This document shows, piece by piece, positions 12,811 to 22,260 of a stretch of DNA of 64,000 bases. Every line of letters starts with the position of its first letter. Positions within the stretch are counted from its first letter, which is position 1. The translations under genes were made by a program, and so were the position numbers. The DNA comes from Euonymus europaeus. Its lineage: Eukaryota; Streptophyta; Magnoliopsida; Celastrales; Celastraceae. The stretch spans positions 7,812,001 through 7,876,000 of the forward strand of contig OY756960.1 in the NCBI GenBank assembly GCA_963580455.1, given 5' to 3'. The notes beneath the pieces were generated by a model. The model made no database searches. It saw only the letters and a list, made by a program, of their open reading frames with translations, and was not told the DNA's origin.

Positions 12811-12989
12811 GCGCCCCAGGCCTATCTGGCAGGCCCCTTAACTGCGATGTCCTGATCATCAGAAGTGTAGTCGATAACGTAAGAGTTATCACTACCGGGC
12901 AACAGCAAGATGATCTTGGGATTAGATTTAATGTCTTCTATCTGACCTAACATAATCACTCTCGAATGTGCTCGAAATCATTATCATAT

Positions 12990-13040
12990 CATGAAATTCA
13001 TCTGAATTTAGAGTTTCACTTTCAGATGGACTCTAAAGTT
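12990..13040. repeat. Flanking near-direct repeat, left copy (right copy 15180-15229)
   Basis: About 50 bases (ATGAAATTCATCTGAATTTA and onward to CTCTAAAGTT) recur with roughly 75-80% identity immediately right of the CACTA-like element at 15180-15229. This is far longer than a CACTA target duplication of 3 bp, so it must be a pre-existing tandem repeat that the element split, or an unrelated duplication. Confidence 0.6.
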
Positions 13041-13920
13041 CCATCTACTACAAGAAATTCTAAAATTGCCGACCGATTTTTTCGTAGGCAATTCTTCTAT
13101 TTTCGTCGGTAAAATTATTTACCGACGGAATTCCGACCATTAAATTTCCGTCCGCAAATCTTTCGTAGGTGATGATTTGCCGACGGAATATTTTGTTGGT
13201 CAGTAAATACTGACCACTTTACCGACCGAAATTCGATCGGTATAAAAGAATTTAATTTTTTTTTTGAAAATCCGTCGGTAAAATTAAAATAAATAATTAT
13301 TAAAATTTTAAAATACGTCGGTAATCCGTCGGTAAAAATTAAAAAAAAAGAAAGTCAATAGCAATAAATAAATACAACATAAAAAAACTGCAAATTATAA
13401 GAAGATATCCATTTACAGAAACATTAATATAGAAAAGGATTTGCCGAATATATTTTCATGTTGTAGGCTTATGTGAGCAACCATATCAATCCCAGCTCTC
13501 ATTGTCATGTAGGACAAACCTGCAAACAAACAGTGTACTTTATACGAAAAATAAGCTCCAGTAAGCTCTTGTCCTCATTGGGTTATAACAAAACTAATAT
13601 CTGTAATGTAAATGTAAGAGCTTGATCTCTACTTTAAGAGTCAATCAGTAGACATTACATTAAAGGTGGGATGACCTCAGTGAGGTATGAGGACCATTAG
13701 GATCCAACCTCAACTACACTACAAATGAAAATCAAACCCTAAGTTTGATGGACAGATCAATTAAAAAAAGTTTGAAGGACATCTTCCCTATCAAGTTATT
13801 CACCGCTGGCATGTAATTTTAAGCATATAGATCATCAAGCAACAAATTGCGGGCTAAAGCTTGAGCTACGCAAAAATCAGAAACAGAGTTCCTAATTGAG
13901 TCAATCCTACAAGTCAATTA

Positions 13921-14091
13921 AATATCCTGGTTCATTCAGTTCTATGAAGTAATTCAACCACCTCTCACTAATTTCAACATCATTTACAAAAACTCTATCA
14001 TCTATATCTTTGATGCGTTTACATGATTTAGGTCCCAAATTTTACTCTCTCGTGTTTTACCCAACTTATAAATATTTTTTCTAGGTCCATA
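13921..14091 (-). pseudogene. LINE (non-LTR retrotransposon) ORF2 fragment
   Basis: The minus strand, with one frameshift, reads KNIYKLGKTRESKIWDLNHV and then IKDIDDRVFVNDVEISERW followed by LNYFIELNE. This is the conserved linker between endonuclease and reverse transcriptase in plant LINEs (remembered pattern: RERKTRDL-x-QVKCIKDED, then I-x-x-RW-x-x-YF-x-x-LFNE). It has no start, no catalytic motif and stops on both sides, so it is a passenger inside CACTA element 1 or an older insertion in it. Confidence 0.65.
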
Positions 14092-14437
14092 GGCACATGA
14101 TGTCCCATGAAAAATTCAAATTGAAAGGACAAGGCAAGGCACAACTTAAATACAATCACAGTATAAGGTAATGAAGAATATAATCAATTCTGTGCATATG
14201 TAAAAACAGTGTGTTAACAAACTTTGATGCATTAGATGTTATGACATAACTAATCATCTCCAACCACTACATTGTTTAGGATAAATAAAGTTCGTATATT
14301 TTTGCTGACTCGTTAGTACCACATTCATTCCCAGATGATATCTACCTTGCCCATAACTAACAAATTTGTAGAAAAAAAAATGCTAAACGTTGCTGCTATG
14401 ATCACATAAACATATTCTAATAAAATTCAGAAAAGTA

Positions 14438-14557
14438 CATGGCCTGAAGCGAGAACCCGATCGCCGAGCATTCAAAGTTGGCATCGTTCACCAAGTCCTT
14501 AATTGACTCCAAGACTTTCTTGAGAAGGGAATCTTGCATGAGACGAAGCTCTAGCAT
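14438..14557 (-). pseudogene. PCNA: Captured 5' coding fragment of PCNA (sliding clamp)
   Basis: From ATG at 14557 the minus strand encodes 40 residues starting MLELRLMQD and continuing [19 protein letters not shown], then [12 protein letters not shown]. These match the N-terminus of plant proliferating cell nuclear antigen, the ring-shaped processivity clamp of DNA polymerases (family length about 264 residues). After SLQAM identity stops and a stop codon follows within six codons. About 140 bases upstream (to roughly 14695) are pyrimidine-rich and look like the gene's 5' UTR. Differences from the usual plant residues (M for V, D for G, E for D, AI for SS or ST) are mostly substitutions that keep the frame open. 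Only one-sixth of the protein is present, so a functional clamp is impossible. Confidence 0.9.
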
Positions 14558-15172
14558 CTTTTTTTCGAAAGATTTTCTACAGCGAGAGTGTAAATGGTGG
14601 AGCCGCAACCGATGAGGTAGTTTTCGAAGGGAGAGAAAGAGGCCAGAAGAAACGGGGAAAGGTTGAAGAGGAGAGAGAGGAGCAGAGATATCCAAAAAAT
14701 GTCTTAGGGTTTCAATTGCGAAGTGAAACTGGGCTGAAAATCATTTTAATAAATTACAATACTTTAACGGCGGATTTATTTCCGTCGGTAAATTAGTTTC
14801 AAAATTAAAAAGTAAAAAAATATTTACGGACGGAAATAAATCTGTCGGTAATTTATAATTTACCGTCGGTAATTTATTTTATAAAATAAAAATTAAAAAT
14901 TAAAAATTTACCGACGGATTTAGTTTTGTCCGTAAATTACCGACATAATTTCCATCGGTAATCCGCCACAAAATGTTCGAGCCAAATTGGCGCCAAATAT
15001 TACCGACGAAAAAAATTTGTCGATAACTTTTCCTTCGGTAAATCGTCGGCAATCCGTCGATAAAACTCAAAAAATGAATTTAATAGATAATCCGTCGCTA
15101 TGCTGTCGGTCTTTACCGACGGAAAATTTACGTCGATAAATTCCGTCGTTAATAGTCGATTTTCTTGTAGTG

Positions 15173-16411
15173 ATATCTTATGAAATTTCTCTAAACTTAG
15201 AGTTCACTTTGAGATGGATTCGAAAGTTTATCAGGTCACTTTCTTCTTCAAAATCTGATGACGAGTAGGAGTCTCCATCATAATACTCTTCTTAAGCAAG
15301 AGGCTCAACATCAAGTGGCTCATTATTGTCTATCTTATCCATTCTCTAAAATTGAAATAGAAATAGCAGCGATCAAGTAATTTATTGTCATAATTCAATT
15401 TCCAATTTAATGAAAAATATACAGAAATCCAATTTTAGTATTTTATGTCAACACTTATAATAAATTAAAGCATACATCATTCAAGGAGAATTTATAAAAT
15501 ATAAAACAAGTATTTTATTGCCAATTTAATGTAATAAAATAAAAATAGTGGCATAAAAATTACGAAAAAACACATAAATTAATTTAATATTTTCATAAAT
15601 TAATTTGACTTAAAAAATAAGAATTTTTTAAATGCGCATGTAATCCATCACAACGAAAAATCAAAATATTGATTTTCTTTTATTTCTGGACTTATGAAAT
15701 TGAACTAGGTTGAATCCAAAATTAAAAACTCTGTAGCCCAGTTCATCAAATGCTGCCAAGGTCCAGTGGATAGCTTGACCTAAAAACCAGAAACTCGTAC
15801 AGGTTCACACGCTGGTCAGTCCCACATGTTACAATGCCATCCACATGCGCCGCCTTACTGACCAACTTTCGGCAAACTGTTTTCGAGATCCAACATATTA
15901 AGGTGTTCCAATTCCGAAGGTGGTATGATATTGGCTAAACCACGGCCGAGGCAAGGCATGGTGACATTCACTTGCCAATGCCAAGAGCGAAAGAACACAT
16001 GTTGCATAGTTTTTCAATTCAGTCCAAATTTAAACAAAAAATGTTTTTCTATTTGTTACATCAAACTTCAAATTGGCATATCTCATAAACCACGAATCCA
16101 AATCATGCGTCTAATACATCGTTAGAACTATAATTTTTCAAACTTTAAGCGTACCAGAATCATAGTCTAATTTGATATGCACCGTAAAATGCTCAAAAAT
16201 ATTTACACGATATTTTTACGGTGTCTCCAATACATGCATAATATCCCAAAAAAAAATTTTGACGAAAAAACATATTCATATGAAGCATAAATCAACGAAT
16301 CAATCCTAACATGCGTAAATTAGATATTTTCCACGAAATTCCTAAACATGCATATTAATTCATTTTCATTCAAATATTTCTTTGCTTATGACTAACCTGC
16401 TCTAATACTGA
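15173..16411. other. AT-rich region; copia-like PBS at right end; one unrecognised coding-like stretch
   Basis: No complete gene. On the minus strand near 15350 a short frame begins MDKIDNNEPLDVEPL and then hits a stop. A GC-richer stretch at 15740-15960 is open on the minus strand and includes HVDGIVTCGTDQRVNLYEF, vaguely WD-repeat-like but not identified. At 16396-16411 the minus strand reads CAGTATTAGAGCAG, a degenerate version of the tRNA-Met primer site of copia elements, directly next to a TGTAG LTR edge. Confidence 0.4.
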
Positions 16412-16469
16412 TGTAGAAAGGAGCACATCCACATAGCAAAAATATCGAACCTACCTTATATAGTATAAG

Positions 16470-16791
16470 TGATGACGTAAAAAATGTGTCACTACCGAGA
16501 AGACGATCAGTTGGTCACTAGAGCTTTCTCTTAGCCAGAATTCAAAATGTGTTTCATTAGTTAGGTCCCATAATACCTGACTTGTTGAGCTTTATATAGG
16601 ATTAAGGATCACTATTGAAGTGGGTCTTCTAATTATGATTGTGGACCGCACCCAACTACTTTTCACCTTGGTAGGTCCAGCAGGTGACCCACGACCCACC
16701 TACCGAGATGACTGCTTGGTAAGCTTGAATAATCTTTGGGCCACATATGACGTGGCAGAGCACCATTGGTGGGGTCATTTTTGTAATATCA
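16470..16791 (-). repeat. 3' LTR of Tat-type element, internally deleted
   Basis: Starts TGATGACGTAAAAA and ends GTAATATCA, like the right LTR, but is 322 bases rather than 542. About 220 bases, equivalent to roughly 25548-25767 of the partner (the R/U5 side), are missing between GTTGGTCA and AGAGCTTTCTC. The TATA segment TTTATATAGG (16591-16600) is kept. Confidence 0.95.
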
Positions 16792-16803
16792 TTTGCCCCC
16801 CAA
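16792..16803 (-). promoter_or_regulatory. Polypurine tract of Tat-type element
   Basis: On the minus strand TTGGGGGGCAAA directly precedes the 3' LTR start TGATATTAC, the expected place and composition for the plus-strand DNA primer of an LTR retrotransposon. Confidence 0.8.
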
Positions 16804-16963
16804 CTCCCTTATCGAGGCGTCGTTCTGCGCAGATCGATGAGAGGAGTAATTATGCCATTCCATTAATGAGGAGATGACAGCCCAGACCCTGAGATCAACG
16901 GTCCATGTTTGTGCGGCTCATGGGCCATCTGTTTCTGGCCGTTGATCTGATGGGGTCCCTGGC

Positions 16964-16970
16964 TATAAAA
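16964..16970 (+). promoter_or_regulatory. TATA box for the antisense ORF
   Basis: GGCTATAAAAGG on the plus strand lies about 145 bases before the ATG at 17112, in sequence internal to the element. It is a canonical plant TATA box pointing toward the antisense ORF and away from gag-pol, which suggests independent transcription. The start site is not determined. Confidence 0.55.
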
Positions 16971-17111
16971 GGATCTGGAAACCGGTCATTCCATACTTCT
17001 TCTGAAATTTGAGAGCTTATACCGAGCAGTTGTGCATACCGAGCAAGAAACATACCGATCAAGAAAATATTCCAAAAATCCTCATTTACCGAGCATTCAT
17101 TGGGGTAGGAA

Positions 17112-19179
17112 ATGTCTTCCTCCAGTTCTAGTACATTTTCTATATCTGGTCTCTCAACCTCTTCTTCTGAAAGTGACCGAGCAACTGCCTCTACCAACGA
17201 GGTGGTTATAACCCAGACAAATCCCCCTGCAACGAAACCAATTTTTGTAGGGTCTTCCTTGGTAGATTACCCTGTAGAGTATGCCCCGCATGACTTACCC
17301 CCTCCCAATGAGAGGGGTGGAGGCAATGATGCCAGCATTCCCGAACCGACCTACCTTACTTGTGATCAGTCAAATAGCTATATTGACGAAGTAGTGGCCA
17401 AGTGTGGTCTGCCCTACCCTTACCGACGTGTGGGTAGGGGTGAGTCTCCATTTCGTCCTAGGAGAGGTGAGTTTGCTATCTCTCACCAGCCATTCTGCAC
17501 TTTCTGGCCAACATTTTGTGTCTTTCTCATAGATACCATCTCGGTATATCTTCCTCGGTCATTCAACACCTTTCTCTTCTGTGTCATCTACCGAACTCTC
17601 CTGGCCTCTTTTACCTAAAACTCAAGCCAGTACTTAAGATTCTCTTGTACAATCAGTCCATTAAAAGATGGAAAAATTCATACATTTTTGTAAGAGTTCC
17701 TCTTCCTGATGGAGAGGAACTTCCCTTCCGTACAACCTGGTCGGTACCACTTACCGATCAGTTCAACCGTCCTCCACAGTCGAAGGGCGAGGAATTAAAA
17801 TTATATGAAGCCTGGAAGGAGCTCCTTGTCGTTGGGGCTGATACCGACATGAAATTCAGCCTGCAGGACTTCTCGATTTCTAATTTTTGTTACGGATCTC
17901 GACAAGGTTTGCTTGTTTTCATTTCTTCAATATTTTTGGTCATTATCACTGATCAGTATATATTTTGACTTGTTGTGATGCTTTGCAGACATGGCTGACT
18001 TGTCCGAGTACATGGCGATGAACGCAGCTCATCTTCCTCGGCAACAGAAGAGGAAGAAGACTAGCAAAGGCAAGGACCCCAAGAGGCCACGTGTGGGGGC
18101 CACGGGGAAACCAGGGCGTCGAAGATAGTCCTTACTGGTGCAACCACATCGATCACCACTGTTACCCGAAGTGCCCCATCTCCTCGGCTTGGAACTCCTC
18201 GGCCTGAGGTTTCTCAAATCCCTCGCCAGGTTAATGATCCCCCTTTGGGACCAATTACCGAGGAGGCCTTTGCTCGGCATACTCCCTAGTGGGATGTCAG
18301 TCAGACTGACAAGGTGGTCACCCCAATAGTGGCTACCGAGATGCTAAAGCACTTGCCCACCCCTGCAGACTATAACAGGGTGTCCAATCTGACAGCCATG
18401 GAGCATCTGACTCAGATGAACTCCCTCTTTATGCAGGTACTGGTTGGTTTTATGAGCTCGGTTTCTTCCTTTTTTAGTTTAAATTTTTACTAACTCTTTT
18501 TTTTTAGACTGCTGTCCACCTCTCTGCCCTTCCTTCCAGCATTGCTCGGTTTGCCTATGAGGAAACCATTCAGAGGGAGAGAGCTGATGCTGTTGAGGAG
18601 CGGGCTACCAAAGCCAATAATGAGCTCAACTTGATGAAGGCAGAAATGGAAGAGATGCAGCAGGCTCACTCTGCTCAAATGGAGAAGGCTGCTCGGCAGA
18701 GAAGAGAGCTGAAGGAGAGGACTATCTTCTCGGAGCGCAAACTGAAGAATGCTGAGGAGAAGTATCAGCGACTCCTCGGTGATGCCGAGTAGCAGACCAT
18801 CCAGAAATTCAGGGACTCTGAGGAGTTCAAGGTTGCCCTGAGGGAGGAAGGCTTCTATGGCTTCCGTGGAGGGGTCAAGGAGTCCAGGAAGCTACTTGTT
18901 AAGGCTGGTCTGGACTCTTCAATCCTGACACCCTTGTGCCCTTCTCTCATGGGAAGGGACCAGCTTGAGGAGTCCAAGGAGGAGATCCTTGAAGCCTTTA
19001 GGAAGGCCGAGCAGAGGAGGAAGAGGGGCCTTGTAGAGACTGACGTCTCTGAGGATGAGGCTTCTGATGAGGAAATCGAGGTGGTGGAAGAGGAAGAGAT
19101 GGCAGCTCCTTTGTCCATTCCTGGGGATGCACTTCCTGGCGAGGAGCCGGTCTCAGAAGTTCCTGCTTTAGATGCTTAG
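17112..19179 (+). pseudogene. Antisense accessory ORF of Tat-type element (putative gypsy-type Transposase_28-like protein)
   Basis: The frame runs opposite to gag-pol. From ATG 17112 it begins with a serine-rich stretch and then DYPVEYAPHDLPPPNE. Likely introns: GTGAGTTT near 17467 to CATAG near 17531; GTTTGCTTG near 17904 to TTTGCAG near 17989; GTACTGG near 18437 to TTTTTAG near 18508. The second exon has RWKNSYIFVRVPLPDGEEL, the third a basic KRKKTSKGKDPKRPR. The last is a long coiled coil (ERADAVEERATKANNEL onward) ending in an acidic tail, with a stop at 19177-19179 and AATAAA at 19209. A frameshift near 18115 and stops near 18288 and 18790 disable it. Such ORFs occur in Grande, RIRE2 and Retand; their function is unknown. 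Confidence 0.75.
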
Positions 19180-19297
19180 ATTACTTGTAATGAACTAGTT
19201 CGGTTCTTAATAAAATAAGCATTTTTGATTGCTCGGTAATTCACATTCATATACTTGTGTATTTTTCTTTTTGTCTTTCAAGGTCATCATGCCTTTC

Positions 19298-19710
19298 TGG
19301 TCGGTAAGCCGACCAGTCTTCTTTTATTTTTAGGACTTTACGTCTCAAATTTGCTCAAGTTTCTCAGAGGGTGCAGATACTACCCTGGTCGGTAGGCCTT
19401 CCAGGGTCTCAGTATCTCCTTTCTTTCAGGATCAAAATCTCTATGTTTTGATTGCCTGGTTGGTATGCTGACCATGATCTTTGAAGCTTTTTCTTCCTTT
19501 CAGGAATATCTTGAAATCTGGGATGCCATCCTGATCAGTAGGCCGACTGTGGCTCTTGGACCCTTTTTATTGGGGGCTCAAGTCTTCAGCGTTATGTGGA
19601 TTCTATCCTGGTCGGTAGGACAACCAGGCTTGTAGTATCTTCATTTCCTCTCTTTGGGAAATTTATGCAAGTCTTGTCATCTTGTGATGTTGGTCGGTAT
19701 GGCATTGATA
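19298..19710. repeat. Array of six imperfect palindromes, spacing about 72-85 bp
   Basis: Units centred on C-C-TGGTCGGTAGG-x-x-x-CCAGG start near 19298 (TGGTCGGTAAGCCGACCA), 19383 (CCCTGGTCGGTAGGCC, then TTCCAGGG), 19454, 19529, 19607 (CCTGGTCGGTAGGACAACCA) and 19690. The first, second and fifth are good hairpins; the others are decayed. Spacers share TTTCTTTCAGGA-like and TATCT elements, so the array looks like a diverged tandem repeat between the end of the antisense ORF and the end of pol. Minisatellites between pol and the 3' LTR are known in Tat elements. Confidence 0.65.
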
Positions 19711-19810
19711 CTTAGCCAATTTTTTGGCTAAGTTTGCATGTTGTCCAGGTCAAGCCTTCTCCTGCATTGTGATGCTTTATTTTGGGAAAGAGACCTGAGC
19801 TTTTATTTAT

Positions 19811-20108
19811 TCCTGCATGTTCCAAACTGAAAAGCAAATACATGAAATAGAAACATCATGTGTTACAATAAAGCATTACACATAGTATCTTCGAAGATTA
19901 TCCACATTCCAGGGTCTCATATCCACGGGTCTCTTTGGATCTTCGATTTTGTATGTGCATTCCTGCATGTTCCAAACTAAAAAGCAAATACATGAAATAG
20001 AAACATCATGTGTTACAATAAAGCATTACACATAGTATCTTCGAAGATTATCCACATTCCAGGGTCTCATATCCTCGGGTCTCTTTGGATCTTCGATTTT
20101 GTATGTGC
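19811..20108 (-). repeat. 150-bp tandem duplication covering the pol C-terminus
   Basis: 19811-19960 and 19961-20108 are nearly identical (for example TCCTGCATGTTCCAAACT, then TCTTCGAAGATTATCCACAT). The copy nearer integrase keeps the pol stop at 20026-20028, so the other copy is downstream, non-coding duplicate sequence. The few differences between copies suggest a fairly recent event. Confidence 0.95.
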
Positions 20109-21278
20109 CTTTTTTCAAGATCTTCACAACTGGGTAGGGTTCTTCCCAAGTTTCACCTAGCTTACCTGGATGCTTTCCTGTGGCAACTACCTTTCTTAAA
20201 ACAAGGTCTCCAACAGAGAACTTTCTCCTTTTTACTCGTCTGTTGTGGTATTAAGCTATTCTCTGTTTATATGCAGCAGTTCGGATCCTTGCATTCTCCC
20301 TTGTTTCTTCTAGGAGATCAAGGTTGTTTAGTAGTAGCTCGTCATTGGTTGTTTCTTCGAAGTTGGTGGTCCTCAGTGAAGGGACTCCAATCTCGACCGG
20401 GATAACTGCCTCGGTCCCAAATGAGAGGGAGAATGGAGTTTCACCTGTTGAAGTACAGGGTGTGGTACGGTATGACCACAGCACACTAGGTAGTTCTTCA
20501 ACCCATCTTCGTTTGCTCCGTCCAGCCTCGTTTTCAAGCCTTCTAGGATGGTCCGGTTTGTAACCTCCGCCTGTCCATTGTTCTGAGGATGTGCCACAGA
20601 GGTAATCCTTAGGTCAATGCTAAGGTCTTCACAGAACTTATGCATCTTTCTGCTAACAAATTGTCTTCCATTGTCTACCACCAGGGCCTGTGGTAAGCCA
20701 TACCTACAGACAATAGTTCTCCATATGAAGTCCATTATCTTTTGTTCTGAGATAGCCGCCAATGGCTCTAGCTCTATCCATTTAGTGAAGTAATCAACAG
20801 CCACAATAAAGTTCCTCCTCTGCCCTACTGTCTGGACGAATGGTCCAAGGAGATCCATGCCCTATTGTGCAAATGGGCAGGGGTTTTGCATGGGGATAAT
20901 GTTAGAGGAAGATACCCTTGGTACGTTTGAGTGCCTTTGACACTTATCACACTTCTGTACGAGCTTCTTGGCATCTTTCATCATAGTAGGCCAATAGTAC
21001 CCGCATCTCAGCACCTTATGACTTAAGGTTCTGGATCCTATGTGGCTTCCACATATCCCCTCATGCACTTCTCGAAGTGCATAGTCTGCATGTCTGGGTG
21101 CTAGACATTTTAGATATGGAAGAGTGAATGATCTTCGATACAGCTCTCCCTGGATCAGGGTACATTGAGCTGCTCTTTTTCGGAGGCTTTTTGCTTGGTT
21201 GCGATCTTCAGGCAAACATTCCATCCTCCAAGTATTTCTTGATTGGATCCTTCCAACTCGGCTCATGATCAACATCAA
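20026..21278 (-). pseudogene. Integrase of Tat-type element
   Basis: Inserts the element's cDNA into chromosomes. In order: an H2C2 zinc-binding domain (HADYALREVHEGICGSHIG, then CDKCQRH, about 21110-20930), the catalytic core (GMDLLGPF, VVDNGRQFVS, HPQNNGQAEVTNR carrying D, D and E), and a C-terminal domain ending MRPWNVDNLRRYYV before the stop at 20026. Defects: a stop at about 20860 between the zinc domain and the core, and a frameshift near 20480 after GLKNYL, with the frame resuming as LWSYRTTPCTSTGETPFSL. No chromodomain is seen, as expected for the Tat lineage. A linker frame at 21208-21429 (RQIPRGENSRADVLARLAS) joins it to the second RNase H. Confidence 0.9.
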
Positions 21279-21441
21279 TATCCGCCATCAAAGTTTGCAC
21301 TTGAATGCTCCTTTGTGGGAGTATCTCCACTTGAAATGAAGTGGGTACCTGTAATGAGGAGGCAGACGCCAACCGTGCTAACACGTCCGCCCTTGAGTTT
21401 TCCCCTCTAGGTATCTGTCTGACCTCCACCTTTGGTATCCT

Positions 21442-21732
21442 CTATATCATTTCCTGTACTTTTGCCAAGTACTTAACCATACTTGGTCCTTTTGCTTCAT
21501 ATTCTCCTTTGATCTGCTCGGTGACCAACTGTGAGTCACTATGAACGATCAAATTTTTAACTTCCAGCTGCTCAGCAAGGCGTAGTCCTGCCAGTACAGC
21601 CTCATATTCTGCCTCATTGTTTGAGGCTTTGAAGTTGAATTGCAATGAATGTGCTATGGTCATGTCCCCCGGGCCGAGCAGGAGAATGCCAGCACCACTG
21701 CCTTCCTGGTTGGACGATCCATCCACAAACAA
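21442..21732 (-). CDS. Archaeal-type second RNase H (aRNH) domain of Tat-type element
   Basis: An RNase H fold distinct from the regular pol RNase H. MFVDGSSNQEGSGAGILL carries the first acidic residue, NEAEYEAVLAGLRLAE the glutamate, and IVHSDSQLVTEQIKGEYEAK the next aspartate. A duplicated RNase H located after the canonical one is a diagnostic feature of Tat-lineage gypsy elements. The segment itself is open, but pol around it is frameshifted, so it would not be made as part of a full polyprotein. Confidence 0.9.
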   Translation of the reverse strand: MFVDGSSNQEGSGAGILLLGPGDMTIAHSLQFNFKASNNEAEYEAVLAGLRLAEQLEVKNLIVHSDSQLVTEQIKGEYEAKGPSMVKYLAKVQEMI

Positions 21733-21780
21733 TTGCCATTGTTCAGGTGCAGTGTCGGCATTGTCCTAGTTGGTCACTCT

Positions 21781-22251
21781 CTAGCATTCAATTATAAAAT
21801 TAGCCAAGGCTTGTGCCTTAATAGCCCTCCTTGGCTGATACTTGATGTCAAACTCTCCCAATTCAATAGCCCACTTCACTAATCTTCTTGAAGTATCAGG
21901 CTTTTGGAGGACTTGTTTTAGTGGCTGGTCAGTCAAGACAATTATTGTGTGTGCTTGGAAGTAAGGTCTTAGCTTCCTTGCTGCCACTATCAGCGACAGA
22001 GCTAGCTTCTCAGCATGGGAGTACCTTGTCTCTGCACTGATCATCACCTTGCTTATGTAATATACCGGTATTTGCACTTTGTCTCCCTCACTTACTAGCA
22101 CTGCGCTTACCACATGTCGTGATACTGCTAGGTAGAGGTATAAGACTTCACCCTCCTTTGGACAAGTCAGGAGGGGAGGCTGGCCTAGATAATCTTTAAG
22201 ATTTTCAAAGGCAACTTGACACTCAGGTGTCCATGCAAATTCCTTGGCCAT
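21781..22251 (-). CDS. RNase H (RT-linked) domain of Tat-type element
   Basis: Minus-strand frame with FAWTPECQVAFENLKDYL, LYLYLAVSRHVVSAVLV, SAETRYSHAEKLALSLIVAA, and PDTSRRLVKWAIELGEFDI followed by KYQPRRAIKAQALANFI. This is the RNase H/connection region that degrades the RNA strand during reverse transcription in plant gypsy elements. The open frame ends before aRNH; an intervening stop near 21780 separates the two. Confidence 0.9.
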   Translation of the reverse strand: MAKEFAWTPECQVAFENLKDYLGQPPLLTCPKEGEVLYLYLAVSRHVVSAVLVSEGDKVQIPVYYISKVMISAETRYSHAEKLALSLIVAARKLRPYFQAHTIIVLTDQPLKQVLQKPDTSRRLVKWAIELGEFDIKYQPRRAIKAQALANFIIEC

Positions 22252-22260
22252 TTTGAACGC

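Larger units (their letters stand above)
12241..13045. other. Spacer without recognisable genes
   Basis: Short open frames here match nothing I know. The stretch contains a 20-bp inverted repeat (12494-12513 with 12791-12810) and, at its right end, one copy of a roughly 50-bp repeat that reappears just beyond the CACTA-like element. Confidence 0.4.
13046..15172. mobile_element. Non-autonomous CACTA-like element 1 with captured PCNA fragment
   Basis: The right end is TTTTCTTGTAGTG (15160-15172). The left end is ACTACAAGAAA (13047-13057), preceded by T where CACTA elements have C. Both ends are packed with variants of CCGTCGGTAAA in both orientations (about 13065-13350 and 14765-15160), typical CACTA subterminal repeats. 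The putative 3-bp target duplication is imperfect (ATC/ATA). No transposase is encoded. The interior carries a LINE fragment (13921-14091), the 5' end of a PCNA gene (14438-14557 plus upstream sequence), and possibly an exon ending at 13519, where CAG|GTTTGTCC on the minus strand resembles an acceptor. Confidence 0.85.

Noticed and set aside
13046..15172. CRISPR-like or satellite array because of repeated CCGTCGGTAAA
   Set aside because: The short motif occurs in both orientations at irregular spacing only near the element ends, which is the pattern of CACTA subterminal repeats in a plant genome.
16396..16411. Mutated tRNA gene
   Set aside because: The similarity to TGGTATCAGAGCAGG is to a retroelement primer-binding site; no tRNA cloverleaf, A box or B box surrounds it.
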